A stretch of DNA of 64,000 nt from Lucifuga dentata (Eukaryota; Chordata; Actinopteri; Ophidiiformes; Bythitidae). The stretch is from positions 1 to 64,000 of the forward strand of contig VXCM01000218.1 in assembly GCA_014773175.1 (NCBI GenBank), written 5' to 3'. The position numbers and the translations under genes are program-made. Of this stretch, positions 1 to 13,462 are shown piece by piece. Each line of letters starts with the position of its first letter. The first letter of the stretch is position 1. The notes under the pieces were generated by a model, which ran no database searches, was not told the DNA's origin, and saw nothing but the letters and a program-made list of their open reading frames with translations.

Positions 1-62
1 AGATGGAGGCAGATGATTCGCTGTGGTGACCCCTGAAGGGAAAGCCGAAAGGAAAAGAAGAT
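1..62 (+). mobile_element. 3' tail of a LINE/SINE-type retroposon (truncated by window edge)
   Basis: The stretch CGCTGTGGTGACCCCTGAAG followed by a GCCGAAAGG...AAGAAG tail resembles the 3' ends of retroposons common in fish genomes (a 'tgtggcgacccc...aagccgaaa(g/a)' tail). It runs directly into a truncated TTAA-MITE, suggesting insertion into that copy. The family assignment is from memory of the motif. Confidence 0.45.
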
Positions 63-270
63 GTTTGCTGCGATGAATTACATATCTCGAGAGCATTTCA
101 TGTCTCTACAAGTTGATTTTAATAGCACACTGGAATAAACAGAATCCAGTGGCAGTCTGGAAGGTAGGAAAAACAATTCAGCAATTTATCGCTCTAGTAG
201 AATGTTTTGAAAAATGGTTGTCAACATAACGTACACGCTAGACAGACATGTACAATCACCGGTGTGGTCT
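61..270 (-). mobile_element. TTAA-MITE, truncated copy (right part only)
   Basis: It carries the internal block TTTGCTGCGATGAATTAC, then CTACAAGTTGATTTTAATAG and GGAAGGTAGGAAAAACAATT, and a decayed right TIR (ACATGTACAATCACCGGTGT). The left half is missing, replaced by the retroposon tail. Confidence 0.8.
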
Positions 271-1300
271 GTGGATTTCTTCCTGGAACGCTGTCCTCAC
301 GTGTGCTTTCTTGGTTATGGTTTACTTTGGCCTGAGCAGGCACACAGTGAAGCTGTTACCTGCCTGTGAAGATAATTACGCTGTATGTTCTGAGCTAATT
401 CCAGTGGGCAGGGTGCTCCTTGTATCGCTCCGCCACAGCTGCTCTCAGCACGTGCACTTCCAGCTTTCCGCCAGCGTTCCCTTTAATCACAGAGCCTTTG
501 CCAGCATTGAATTTCCAATCCTCTCAGGTCCCTGCCGTATATGTACGTGCATGCATTGTGTTTGTATACAGTACATGTATGTATATTAAACTTGTGCTTT
601 TGGGTGTACAAGTAAATCCGTAGCGACCACGTTAGCACACCTGACATCATTGTAGGCGATTAGCATGTGAGCGCTCAATCACAATCCCCACAAGCATGTA
701 AACACGAGCTGAAGTGGCCCGTGTGCACTACATACTCACCGCTGCCTTTTGGCTAACCTGCAGCAGGCAAGGGCAACATTAATAATTTAACCAAACACTC
801 AGACGTGATGGAGCGGACAAGGAAGCCCTGCAAGGAGCACTCTAGTAGAGAGGCCATTAAATATGAAAACTATTTGTACTGACTAATAATATTTTTGTTT
901 TCCAAGAGCTTAAAGTCTCACATGCTGTAGCATCGCTTCTCCTGGCCAGCGAAGAAGCTAAATTGTTTGATCAGGAAAGATTAGGCTGGAAGTGAGTCCA
1001 AACTGAATATAAATTGACTCTCTGTTTGCTGTTGCGGTGCAGCCTGCACAGTTTTATCTGCTTCAGCTGAAATTTATCTAAACAGCGTTACACTTTCCAT
1101 TGTTACGTTTTAGTTTAGGGTTTTGTTTGTGTTATTGCTAATGGCTAATCTGCATTGTTGAAGCAAAGGTGTTCTCTGTTTAACCTCTGTCAGCCCAGCG
1201 TTCACTCACTCACACACACAGAGAGAGAGAGACAGAGAGCGAGCAGACTGGGGACAGCAGCTACTTGTATATTTATACATTCATGGGGTGCTGCAATGGG

Positions 1301-1305
1301 CTCCA

Positions 1306-1346
<41 letters not shown>

Positions 1347-1359
1347 ACAGGGGNCTCCA

Positions 1360-1402
<43 letters not shown>

Positions 1403-1409
1403 ACAGGGG
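1301..1409 (+). repeat. (AC)n microsatellite with unmerged assembly duplicate
   Basis: CTCCATGAA-(AC)17-TTACAGGG is repeated directly after the N at 1354 with one more AC unit. It is likely two reads or contig ends of one locus that differ in repeat number. Confidence 0.85.
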
Positions 1410-1515
1410 CCTTATAAATAGGCTTGTGTTGAGGATTAGATGGGTTCAGGGCCAGAGTGCCCCTGTGGTTGCTTGGGTGCTGTGTGTGTGTTGTGTGTTT
1501 TGTATGCGCGCATGC

Positions 1516-1539
1516 GTGTGTGTGTGTGTGTGTGTGTGT
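1516..1539 (+). repeat. (GT)12 microsatellite
   Basis: A pure GT run preceded by GCGCGCATGC. Confidence 0.9.
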
Positions 1540-2944
1540 TTGGGGTGGGGGTTGATGCATGGACTCAGAGGAAACACTGCACTGCACACAAATCATTACT
1601 GCTCATCAGTTGCTGCCACTCAGCCACTTATTTACTCAGTCTTGGCTCAGGCGTGCATACAGACACTTGTGTGTACACACACACACACACTTTCAGAAAC
1701 ATCCCTCACTACACATCAGGAGTGTAGGGAAGAAATCATTGAGAAGTACTGACGTTTGAGGAGGGATGTATTGTCGTTGAGCCCCGTGTGGGTTTTGTTA
1801 AGCTGAATACACACCATTTATCACAACTTCAAGGTTCATACCTGATTTTCTTCAGCTGATATCAGTTTGTAATTTCCATTTGGGAGAAGACCGTCAAGTG
1901 ACTCTCAACATGACAGAAATGTGTCACATCAGCGAAATACCGAGGCCCCTACCTGATACCTCTGCAGTGAATTATTTATGGCTGCTATACGGCGTCAGCT
2001 ATACGTCGCATATTAACTACATAATCCTCTCATCTTTTATTGATGCTCTTTTGATACACGCCTCACTGATAAGATTGATAATATGTTGGCCAGTAAGCAG
2101 ATTTCCTGCTGCAGTTGAGCCAATAGTGATGAAACTTACACCAAACTCTGTTGATAATGCAGTTTGCTTCAGTTGTGAGGATGTTGGGGTGGGGCGGGGG
2201 GTGGGGATGTCTGACCAAATTACTTCGCAGGAGATTACTCTGCAAACCGCTTGCTTATTCTGTACCTTAAACACTCACACACAAACCTGCTTTACCCAGT
2301 GGTTGAGTGTTTACACACCCTGGCAGACAGATAAGAGGGAATTTCAGCCACGCTGCGATCAAATCTGCCACAGGACACTTCTGTGTCAAGTGCTTCTGCT
2401 CGCTGCTTCCTGCGCTTTTGTAGTTAGAGGAACAGATAGACACATGTTGAAATATTTGACGGGGGGCTTCCTTTGATGAGCTAAATCTTTTGCTTTGTGG
2501 TTGGTTGCCTATGCACGCAAACACTGGGGCTATGACACAATCCATCAGCGTACAGGAAATGAAATTCATCTACCTACCTTGATAACTGGGACTCATCAGC
2601 GTTTGCACGGATAGCATTGTTTTGTCAGTTGAACCCTGCCAAATTGATTCAGATAATTTGGGTTAATTACTTCAAACAAATGAGCCTCTGCTGATAAAGC
2701 AACTCATGTCTTCCTGTTGTTTTTATTCGAGAATCTTCAGATGCAAAATCATGGTAAACAGCAGGAAGCATCTTCCTGCTGTAAATACATCAGGGCTCTT
2801 GTAGCTAGTTGGAAGAATTGGTTGTCTAAACAAATGTTCACATAATAAAGAGCTGCTGAATATATGACTGGTAAACAAGGCAAACCAGCGCTGTTCAGTT
2901 TCTTTCAGTTTGACCACGTAATCTACAATGCTTATAGAGTCAAC

Positions 2945-3650
2945 GGGCCAGATTCATAAAGTTTTCCTGATGATGTACTGTGTCGACATGCACAAATATC
3001 ACCATGCAACCATGTTCCCTCATTCATAAACGCTTGTTACCGTCATCTTTTAGCGTTACTATGGTAAAGGAAGTGATTCATAAAACACACCATTATGTAA
3101 AAAATTAAGACGTGGTAAATTTCAGGTGCATGAAATCCAGGCGATGTTTTAAACTTTATTTGCTTCATGCATCTTAATGATCAATAGATGTGATATTCAG
3201 GCCCACTCAGGTGATCATTCAGTTTATTTAAATAGTGAGTTTTGATCTGATCTCTCACACATTCTCCTTGTGCTCAGCATTCTCATCTGCTCCGCTGTGC
3301 ACGTCTGTGTCCCTCACACACACACACACACACGCACACACACACACACACACACACGCACACACACACACACACACACACCCCTAGCAATCACGCTATA
3401 GAGATTAGTGTCAGTCTTCTAAAGTGTGGAGCTCTGAAGCAGAATTTTTGTTTTCTTTGCTGATTTAACATGTCAATGTGGCTGTAACGCCAGATGAAGC
3501 AGGATAAATTGTGGCTCCTAAATATGAAGCAGCTCATTATCAGGCTGATCTTCATTGGCTTTCACCTGAGACACACCTGACAACAACGCTACCTTAAAGG
3601 GATGCCGGTGTGCTGATTAACGTAGGGGAACTTTTATGAATGAGCTTCAG
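2945..3650. mobile_element. possible decayed DNA transposon with ATTCATAAA ends
   Basis: The left end GGGCCAGATTCATAAAGTTT and the right end GAACTTTTATGAATGAGCTT are approximate inverted repeats. ATTCATAAA recurs inside at 3031 and 3076. A (CA)n tract occupies 3315-3381. The end match is imperfect, so this is a candidate only. Confidence 0.35.
3315..3381 (+). repeat. interrupted (CA)n microsatellite
   Basis: CA repeats with two CG interruptions over 67 bp. Confidence 0.9.
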
Positions 3651-3711
3651 TTATCATGGTGCTTATTTAGTGATGCTGTGTTATGTTTTTTTTAATTTTT
3701 TTTTTATGGAA

Positions 3712-3733
3712 CCCCCCCCCCANCCCCCCCCCC
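3712..3733 (+). repeat. poly-C tract with N
   Basis: A C homopolymer with an N at 3723, after a T-rich tract at 3686-3705. A likely sequencing problem site. Confidence 0.85.
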
Positions 3734-5220
3734 AGTGTCTGTAAGTTAATACAACAGTAGATAACACATATTAAATTACTGGCATTATCTTGAATATTAC
3801 ACCATCCTAAGCATTTCATTTGCTAAAGCAGATAGCGCAGGCTTTAAAAAAATCAACCTACCTGCATTGTGTGCTGATAATGTTGCAAACACGAGTGACA
3901 TTGAGAAATGAAAGCTATTGTGATTGAGTCGCTCTGTCCTTTCGTGCTTCTGGGACATGAGACCCTTTTACATTCAGCTCTTATCTAAAGCAGACTGATT
4001 GAGGCCACATACCTATAATACTCTGTGTAAACAAGCAGGAGGTTTTCTTCCGTTTGAGATACACACAGTGACAATCACCTTGCTGTGTCCTGCTGTTTTT
4101 CTCCCTGATGTCTCTGACTGCACAACAAAAAGCCAATTACTCTGTCTTGTTGCCACATCACTGCACTTCTTCCTCACCTGCAATATGATTCACATTAGCA
4201 TCCATAGCAGCCTGGGCAGCTCCTGCTGTCTGAGCCGACAGCTCTGAGAGCAGAGATAAGCTCACTTGGTAATGAGTGCTCAGCCCTCCATGGGGAAAAT
4301 AGAAAAGCCCTCTCGCATTTTGGGTAGATTCTGCATCAGCATGGGTCACATACACATATTCATGTCAAAGTCAGGCTCTGTGCACCTTTGTGTGGGTGTG
4401 TGGCGATGCAGCGCTGTTTTAATGAGCGATATTTTTGCCATGCTTCCCATTCATGCCACCAGCAACACAACATCCTCCAAGCGCTTTTGTTGTAGTTATA
4501 CCCTGAGAGACTGGCACAGGCCTCACACTCAGACGCGTAGTGTGACGAGAAGAAAAGCCGGTTGCAGCGGAACAAAGGTGCAAACAAAGAAGTGGAGTAG
4601 TTGAACAGAAGTGGGGAGCTGACTGAAATGAGCGTATGAAATGGCAGACTTGCTGAATGGCACGGCAGGCCGTCCCAGCGGAATGAGAGAGGAAAGATGG
4701 AAGGTGATACCATCAGCACAAATAACTTCCTGCTGTAATGATTCTGCTCTTCATGCTTAACTCTGCAGCTTAGCCTGACTTTGCGCAATCACTCAAGTCT
4801 CGTCTCTTCAGCCCAGCCTGTCAGCTGAAGGGCATAGTTTCAAGCCCTCGGACTTTAAAACGGCCTTTCTAAACACACTGCAAATAGTGGGTCCATCTGG
4901 TCAATTCTGTGGTTGGACGAGAGGGCACCTAGGTCAATTATTGCTGTAGTGCATGCAGTCAGTAGATAATATTCTTTTTCTCCCGTGGAGTGTCTGCTTT
5001 GTTAGGTAGCATCCGGTGGAAACTGTGAGAAGGGAAAAAAAGCAGATTCAGACATTGTATTGGAAACAAATACAACTCGTGTTGTGTTCATGTGGCTATA
5101 TGTGGTTGTTGGTGATATTTAGTGATACAGATGCTGCTTTACCAATACATCGATTTTTAAAAGCAAACACACAATGTACATTAATGCCAGAAGGTTGCAA
5201 TTCCCACTATCAATCACGCT

Positions 5221-5815
5221 TTCAAAGGACCATACAGGTGATTTTGCACGTGAGCCCATTAAATACTACCAGTGTACACATTGTTTCTGCCAACCATTTT
5301 CCAAAACATAAAACTGTATTTTAGTTTTCCTGTTATTTTGCCAAATCCCCTAATNGCCAACCATTTTCCAAAACATAAAACTGTATTTTAGTTTTCCTGT
5401 TATTTTGCCAAATCCCCTAATAATTCAGCATGAAATGTTCAGGCGACACACCCACCTTAAAATTTGATGTTTTGTCTCTTACTTGTGCATGTTTGTAAAT
5501 GGTACACCTGTTTTAATTTCTAAGTAGAAGCAGTCTTCTCCTGGGAATATATTCCCAGGCGGAAACGTGTGTAGCTGTGTTGAATCCTTGTTAAAATGCT
5601 AAAAGTGTGTTATCTCGACAAAACATTTTAACAGACGTTTTGTTCACTGTGATGGATTGTTTATCCAAGTACATTTCCAGTCTCTACAATTTAATTTTTA
5701 TACCGTCCTGGAATGAACTGAAACCAATGACTGTCTGAAAGGTAGGAAAAACTATTCTAAAATTTACCATATAAATTGGGCTCAAACATGCAAAAACACA
5801 GGTTTGGTCCTTTAA
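5221..5815 (-). mobile_element. TTAA-MITE copy
   Basis: The left TIR reads TTCAAAGGACCATACAGG, with TTCA instead of TTAA. The right end is GGTTTGGTCCTTTAA. It contains an unmerged 66-bp assembly duplication around the N at 5355, so its real length is about 528 bp. Confidence 0.88.
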
Positions 5816-6099
5816 ACTGTATTGTCTTTCAAATCGTGATGTAGCTAGCTAATAAAGTCACACAGTTTATATGACATGCAAAAATGCTAATATGTTACAG
5901 CAACACTACCAACCTATGTCTTATAAAGTTCTTTATAAAAAAAAACAACAGTTTTCGTCGTACATAAATTATAGGACATCAGCACTTGAAACCACTACAC
6001 ATGGTGATGTGTGTTGTATTGTGAGACAGGACAATACACTATGACATGTAAGGCCTTTTTATTCCAAATCCACTGTTGTTGCACTGAAGAAAGTGCAAC

Positions 6100-6139
6100 T
6101 TTTTTTTTTTTTTTTTTTTNTTTTTTTTTTTTTTTTTTT
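6100..6139 (+). repeat. poly-T with N
   Basis: A T homopolymer on both sides of the N at 6120. Confidence 0.9.
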
Positions 6140-7395
6140 ATTCAGTAGAATGTCCAGAAATGTTGTGCTGATAGCTGTGGATGGATTTCTGGTGCTTGAC
6201 GTCCAGGAAAAAACTAGCCGATAGAATCTATATTCTCCTCATGTAACCCTCCTAAAACAAACTCAGCATCTGGCAGATTAGTGTCTGAGTTGTACAACAA
6301 GCAGGACAGCTGCTGTGATACTGAACTGTCAGAAAACGTATGGCTGAAAACTGCCAACGGCTCAGCGAGGACTATAGATATTATCAATCTGTGCTGATAT
6401 ACATGCTATCTCTGAGTTATAAGTTTAGCCTAAAATACTGTCCTCAAATCTCTTTGTGGGGGAAACTGTGCCAATAAGATGAAAAATAGTTTATACGACA
6501 GGCAGCAGGAAAGAAAAATGGCCGGAAATACATAAAAACTATGGAGCTCTTGGCTCCATTCACAGGAGGAGGAATGTTGGAAGTGTTTTCTGCTGCAAAA
6601 CTTCTTGAGAAAACTTGTACCTGACTTTGTGTGAATAAAAATTGGTCTCTTTTTGGGCTTTTGGAGTGTAAATTTGTGTTCACTTCCTATGAAAAGGCCT
6701 TTGACCCAGTTTGCCTGCAGGATAACCGTAGTGTGTCAATAATATATTTGCTGTAGGTTACAGGTCTTTGGGGTTGCCAAAGGACACATCTGTGGAATGA
6801 ATAGGGGATTTGGCCTTAATAAAGCCTATAGAAAACTCCAGGAAATACAGTTTCATGGCCTCAAAGGGAGCTTCACAGTTTGTTGTAAACTACAATAATA
6901 TCTACGAGACCTCCCCTAATGCCTCATACAGACTCTTCAGTTTGTAATCCAACCGTGCCCCTTGGTGCAAACACTTAACCCCAGTAACCACACTTAACTC
7001 CTCTATTATTACTGCACTGTCTTTATATAGCGTTCCTCCTGCTGCCCCCTTCTGCAAGCCGCCCTGGATATTTACTCCACAGCTATTTTCAAGTTTTTTT
7101 TTTGGAAGGGTAGCATCCGGTTTCAAGTAAAACAGTAATTGAGTCTCCCTCCCAGTCTTGGCTGGGAGGCTTTGATCTCTTGCCGTGCTTCAGTGTTAAA
7201 CGGTTTCCTTCAAATCGCTGTGAACACACGGCGATTGGCTGCTCTTTTATCAGCAGTCTGCTAACAGGACCTCCTCACACACACCGCTTTGAAGCCACGA
7301 ATACTTCACTCCCTAAAGAACAAAGAGGGAAAAATGGATTTAAAAACCCTGCCTATTGTTGTAGTGAAACATGTTAGTTGCCTTATACCTGTAGA

Positions 7396-7937
7396 TTAGA
7401 CGGACGTCCTAGTGATTTAGCATGTTTTAGCCCAATAAATACAACCTACTTGTACTTTGTATATTTTCCAAAATATACTAGTAGAGCGTAAATCATAGAT
7501 TGTTTTTTCTACTTTCCTGACTGCCACTGGTTCCAGTTCATTCCAGTACGCTATTAAAATCAACTTATAGAGACTTGAAACATGCTTGAGATAGGTAATC
7601 TATCATATCGAGCACAAAATCTATTAAGTTTTTGTCAACGTTACTTAATTTAGCCGATCCAACACTGAGCTGCATGGAGGAAAATGTATGTCTCTGCCAG
7701 GTAATATAGTTCCAGGAGAAAAGCCTGCTTTTCCAGAGAAATTAACATGACCGTGTCTTCGTTGTGTGCAAGTGTTAGCAGGCGAAACATTGAAGTTTAA
7801 GGTGTTTGTATCACCTGATCATTTGATTTTGAAAAATTATGGAATTTGGCAAAATAACACAAAAACTAAAATGTAATTTTATATGCAGGGTTTATTTGTT
7901 AGGTTCAAACATGCAAAATCACCTGAATGGTCCTTGG
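7396..7937 (+). mobile_element. TTAA-MITE copy with decayed ends
   Basis: The internal body is well kept (GAGACTTGAAACATGCTTGA, AGCTGCATGGAGGAAAATGT, GTTAGCAGGCGAAACATTGA). The left TIR is degraded (TTAGACGGACGTCCTAGTGA) and the right one ends GAATGGTCCTTGG without TTAA, suggesting an older insertion. Confidence 0.8.
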
Positions 7938-8513
7938 CTGGGGATTTATGGTGGGTATGTGTAGGAAAATTACTTCTTTTACTTTTATAAAACAAGAACT
8001 TAACATTGTATTGCCCTTGGAATCTAAAACTTTAAACATTTAAATTAGTCTGGAAATGTTAATTGGGCTTGACTGTGACTCAGCTTTCTTGTTGTAATTA
8101 ACCGAATTTGCATGCTGATAGTTGTCTTAACAAGGAGGAATTGGGATTTGAAATGTTTTGTGTCTGGAGTCAGTAATTGGCATCAGGCTTATCAGAGGCA
8201 GATCGGCCACATTTGACCACTCAAAGGAGTCAGAAATGGACTCAAAGGAATGATGGGATGTGACCTCTAACACACACTGGAAAGTTTTTAAAGACTGACT
8301 TTCTTCCTCAGTTTGCTCACCAAATATGGTGCTGTTAACATCCTGTGTGAAGAATTACACATGAAACCTTTCCTTTCCGTTCTCACAAATTACAAAATGA
8401 CAGTGGTGAAGGACAAAATTGGCAAAGACCCGGATTTTGAAATCCAACTCTGATAAATTGCCGAGTGTTTGACTTTGCAAGGCATACTGGATGATATTGA
8501 TTTTCTTTCCTTT

Positions 8514-8540
8514 GTGTGTGTGTGTGTGTGTGTTTGTGTG
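8514..8540 (+). repeat. (TG)n microsatellite
   Basis: A short TG run with one TT interruption; a single N lies at 8562. Confidence 0.85.
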
Positions 8541-10639
8541 AGTGAGTGTGATTGCGCAAAANAAGAGAATGCAATATTGTGTTTCATTAGAAAATCTATA
8601 GGATATCTCATTACAGCCACATGATTTTCTTTGGTATCGGGGTTGGTGTAGATGGGGTGGAGCTGGTGGGTGGCAAGATGAATGTGCTTTCCTGTCTCAG
8701 ATTACTATCTCATCTATTGTTCATGGAGAAGGGAGGAACTCTGCTCAATCTGCCCAGTATGTAGACGACTTCCTGGCCGTGTTTGCCCAGCACTCGCTGA
8801 TTCGACGAGTGTATCAGATAACGCTTCCCTGTGGAGCCTGTTAAGCATCAAGGGTAGAAATTTTGATTAATCATTCCCTTACATTTCCACTTTGTACATA
8901 CATAAATGAGGCAGGTTTACTGTTTCATTTCCTCAATTTAGTCGTTTGTACCATCAAGTCCCCTCCAATTAGTAATTTCTGCCCCTGAATTGCTAAATTG
9001 TAATCTCAGATTAATTTGCGTCTTCTCCTTTCCTCTCATGGAGGCCAGCAATATGCTAATGATGCATCCATCATCCAGTTTCATGAACTGGTTGATGTCC
9101 ACAAATTAGTGCAGGAAAAACAAACTGTTATCATGATTATACATTTAAAGGACGTTAAAGCAAACCCATGTGTATTTCCAATCTATTTCTCCATCCTAAA
9201 TGTAAGCGTATCTCAATCCAAGATCAAACAATGGCCAAACAGTGTGAGATCCAAGCAAGTACCCAGGCGAAGGGAAGAACGGAGTGGAGATAATTCAGGG
9301 CTGTTAATTTGAGGGGATGAAGTAATTATTGGCCATGAATAATTAATCTGAGGGAACAAATAAAGTAATTTGAGGGTACAAATTGCTGCAATTCACAAAT
9401 TGCTTGTTGTCAAATTATTAATTTAAAGGAATGGTTTGTAATTTAAGCGTGCAAAATAAATAATTTGAGGAAAATATTTATCAAACAATTTTTCTCCTGA
9501 AACTCACGGTATGTCCCCACGAAGATGAGTTAATTAAATGTTTCAAAGCACAAGTTCTAATGGTAATAGGAGCTGATTTGTAATTTTTTTTTTTTTTTTT
9601 ACAACTTCTGTTTTTTAAGAGGTAATCTTCATTATCACCTTTTGTAAATTGATTTAAGTTGCTTTACAGTGTGTTACTGATTGATCACTCTTAGGCATTG
9701 TGTTTTCTTTCATATCTAAGTACTTGTATTACTGCAACCTGCCTTAGTAGTAGTACTCTGTGAGCTTGTTAGTTTTACGGTTTTACGGTGTTTTTCTTGC
9801 TGGTCTACCTGACCTTTAAAGCCCAAAACCTGAACAGTTTTGCTTCCTGGCACTAGCAGTATTAAAGTGTATATTTTGTCTCTGCACTTGATATTTGGCT
9901 CCAGTGTTCACTTTAAAAAGCATTTTACCCAAGAAAAGCACATAATCACAACTTCTGCTATAGTGACTTTTTTTTTTTTATGGAGGTTTTCTCTAACACC
10001 AAGAAAAGGTTAGTCGAAGTCTGCAATCCTGACATAAAATGATGGTTTTAACCTTTAGTCTGACTGCCACTGTGCTGTGTCGGTGCCCATTTAGCCCAAG
10101 AAACATGCTGTTTCTTGCTGTTTTGCTTTCTAATTATTCACTGAGAGGCAACGTTTCTTACATCCTCTCACTTCACACCCTCTCACCATCTCTAGAGCAG
10201 CTCATGCGGTGTGCTTGTCTGCGTTGCTGTTGTCTCAGCGGGCCAATCCGTCATTGTGAGCCCGTGGGGAGGATGATAACAGAGGGGGGATGTGAGCCTC
10301 AATCAGTGTTGGTTAATTATCACATTCAGGGGAGGTGAGAGGTTTCTCCACCTGCCTATCCAAGATCTATTTCTCTGTTTCAGACATGCTCATCTACTTC
10401 AACCTCCACTCCGTTACCAGACTATTAAGTACATCTGTATAAAGAAATGGAACTCTACACAAAACCATGCAATATGTCCTACGAAGTGCTTGAAGTGGTC
10501 AAAAAAAAAGTGCCAGTACTCCCCTTATCTGTGTGCTGGTCACCATTGTCTGGTGGTCATCAGGTCAGGTCTGGGGAGGGAGGTTGTGTCCCAGAAAATC
10601 TCCCTTATTTTCAAAGCTCAATGTTGACAGGTATGTACA

Positions 10640-10967
10640 GAGTTCACAGTGATTTTTATTTTTTCTTAATGTGTGGCCTTTTGGCCGTGAGAATGACATT
10701 TGATTAGCCCCCGTCCTCATCAAAGTTGCCCAACCCTGGTATATATATAAATATGTATAAATGTATATATAAATATGCGATCCCCCGGTTTAATTTGTCC
10801 GGCTGCAACCTTTGCTATTGTTTTCTTCTGCATTATTCTGCAGTTGAATACAGAGGATTTATGAGAGGTTCTGGTACTCCTGAAAATGTCCTGGTGGTAC
10901 TGTGAAACAAAAATCACAGAGGTCCCGGTACTGCGTACTGGCGAGTACCGGCCCACTTCAAGCGCTG
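10640..10967 (-). mobile_element. two decayed hAT-like termini
   Basis: On the minus strand, CAGGGTTGGGCAACTTTG starts at 10738 and continues GGGGGCTAATCAAATG. A second terminus CAGCGCTTGAAGTGGGCCGG starts at 10967. Both fit the YAGNG hAT end pattern and resemble repeat ends common in fish. No partner ends were found. Confidence 0.4.
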
Positions 10968-11120
10968 GTCCTACGTGAAACTTATAATGTTCTGTTTTTA
11001 CTGACAGTGTAGCAGAGAAGCATTTATCCTCAACCTCATGTATGTGCATGAGGTAGATAAAATAAAACAAACATCTTTCTCGATGACTTCAAAAGTTAAC
11101 ATAGGCTGCCTGACAAAGAC

Positions 11121-11442
11121 TTAAAGGACCATACTGATGATTTTGCATGCTTGAGCAGTAAATATTTCCAGACTGCTAGTACTTCATTCCAGTATACGCT
11201 ATTAAGATCAACTTATACTGTAGAGACTTGAAACATGCTTGAGATAAGTAATTCATCACAGTGAACATGATGTCTGTTAAATTTTTTGTCAAATTAATGT
11301 AATTTTAGCATTTCAACATGGAGCTACACAGAAAAAAATGTTGGTCTCCACCAGGGAATATAGTCCCAGGAAAAGACTACTACAGAGAAAATAAAATGGC
11401 GTGCCTTCTATAATCATGCATAAGTGTTAGCAGGTGAAATGT

Positions 11443-11479
<37 letters not shown>

Positions 11480-11630
11480 GTGGATGTGTTACTTGAACAT
11501 TTGATTTCGAAATAACATGGGAACTAAAATACGATTTTATGTTTTGGAAAATGGTTGGCAATAAGATAATGTGCATGTGGGTAGTCTTTATTGGGCTCAA
11601 ACTTGCAAAATCATGGTTATGGTCCTTTAA
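11121..11630 (+). mobile_element. TTAA-MITE copy with a subterminal deletion
   Basis: Both ends are intact: TTAAAGGACCATACTGATGA at left and TATGGTCCTTTAA at right. About 90 bp of the left subterminal part are missing compared with full copies, and a poly-T tract has expanded inside it at about 11446-11476. Confidence 0.9.
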
Positions 11631-12005
11631 TAAAAACTGAATAGTATAAGCTTCTACAAATGATTTCTTACAGGGCTGTTGTAATTGATTAAATTGGATT
11701 GGATAGAGGTAAAGAGAAAAAAAAAAGCATTGTATAGAGTCCTTTACATTCAGTTCCTCCAGTGTAAAACTCCTGTTTTCGTCTGTCTTCCGTTCTCATC
11801 AGTTGAATGCATATTCAGACTGTTTCAAACAGTAGCTTATTGTGTTTCCTACTATGCTGGTGCATTGAGCTTTATTGTTTACAGTGAACTCTCCCAAACA
11901 AGTTTCAAGTGGAACCCTGTCATCTGCTGAGCTGAGAGTCTCAGCTCCGGGTGGTCTTGGAATTAGCTGGAACTCTTTAGGGCAAAACAGGAAATAGTGC
12001 TCGGA

Positions 12006-12040
12006 GTGTGTGTGTGCGTGTGTGTGTGTGTGTGTGTGGT
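12006..12040 (+). repeat. (GT)n microsatellite
   Basis: A GT run with one GC interruption. Confidence 0.9.
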
Positions 12041-13429
12041 TATTAGGAAAATGCAAGTGTATACTCATTAATTACTGTTGTACGTCAACATTCTGAATAC
12101 AGTGCGCAGAGATGTTTTACTTAGAATAAAAATCCTTCAGCATATTGGACACAGTAATTTAAATTTGATATTTTGCCCGACTCTTGCTCTCAACACATTT
12201 GCTAATCCTATTAAGCAGCAAATCATTTGAACAGGAGCTATGTCTTCATCTGATTAATAAGAAAATGACATTTTCATGAGAATGACATTTCTGGCAGGAT
12301 TCAGCGCAGCCAAAGTTGATGTTGCTGTGGTGACCCAGCCCCGACTGTGACCCTGTCATCATTTTCTGTGGGCTTCCAGAGTTTTACAATGACGGCAAGC
12401 AGACAGGATGACAGGAAACTGCGATCTGAAAAAAATGGGATCTTTTCCTCTTTTAATCTGCCAGCTGAGTGGGCGCCAGTGTGAGCTGGGTGCACCAATC
12501 GTTTTGTCCATCCCTTTACGGCTTGGCCTCAACCCCTCATTTCATCAATGTCTGTAGGAGAACATCGAGAGTCCCAGAATCAGTGGGTTGTGGCATCATG
12601 GCTGCCTCCCTCAGGCATGCCAGACATTGTTCCTGGCATCAGCTCTCAAGAAGATCTCTCGAGCAGACGCTCTGAAACTTCTGTCACCGAGAGGAAAAAG
12701 AGTGTTTTACCTGACTGGTAACAACATATTTTCATTCCTTTGTTTTACACAAAAATTAAAAATGGTTGCCAGGCGGTACTGAATCTCATAGCTGATCCAT
12801 TGCGGCTCTTCTCCTATTATAGATAATACATAAGGTCTTTAATCCAGTGTCCATATGTTGGAGGGGAGGAGTCTTCCACAAAAAGCAACATCAGCTTGAG
12901 GTCTGCTTAAATTAACATCCTGAGGATTACTCCAAATATGGCCATGGACACGGATGGAGCAATTGATTATCCGAAGATTTTTGAAATTTAGTAATTCCGG
13001 ACATGACCAGAACATATGGTATAGCGTAGCCAGGGATTATTTATATCAGTCACGTGTAGGATACAAATCAATTTTAACCAAAGCCAATCTGACCTTGGAC
13101 CAGTGGAGATGGTGTACTATTTCTGTATTACTTAGCTACTGTCTACACACCACATTGCCTCATGAGGACAGTCAAAATTGATTGATTGATATTATGTTAT
13201 CAAAATATGCTAAATACAGTACTTTGACTCCATTGAGCTTGCAGGTTTGTTTGTAAGTTTGAGCTCCTCCCTATGGCTCTGTCATAGGTCAGGATTTCAT
13301 CAGGCAGCCAATGAGTGGGCTGGGTGGGAAGAGTGGTTCCAAAAATGAATGATAAGAAATTTGGGACTTAATCAAGCTCAACTCATTTCCTCACTAGCTC
13401 AACAAGGTTTTGCATGAGAGATCACAATA

Positions 13430-13462
13430 AAAAAAAAAAAAAAATNAAAAAAAAAAAAAAAA
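13430..13462 (+). repeat. poly-A with N
   Basis: An A homopolymer interrupted by TN at 13445-13446. Confidence 0.9.

Noticed and set aside
1202..1596. Open frames rich in Thr-His or Cys-Val repeats
   Set aside because: They are translations of the (AC)n and (GT)n microsatellites.
1880..2476. 198-codon open frame on the + strand, the longest in the window
   Set aside because: It starts at a TTG, has no recognisable domain, crosses low-complexity GGGGTGGGG and ACACAC stretches, and has no splice or coding context.
5289..5421. Tandem duplication (also at 20531, 38990, 43795, 46838)
   Set aside because: Each is centred on a single N with identical copies, so an assembly artefact is the better explanation.
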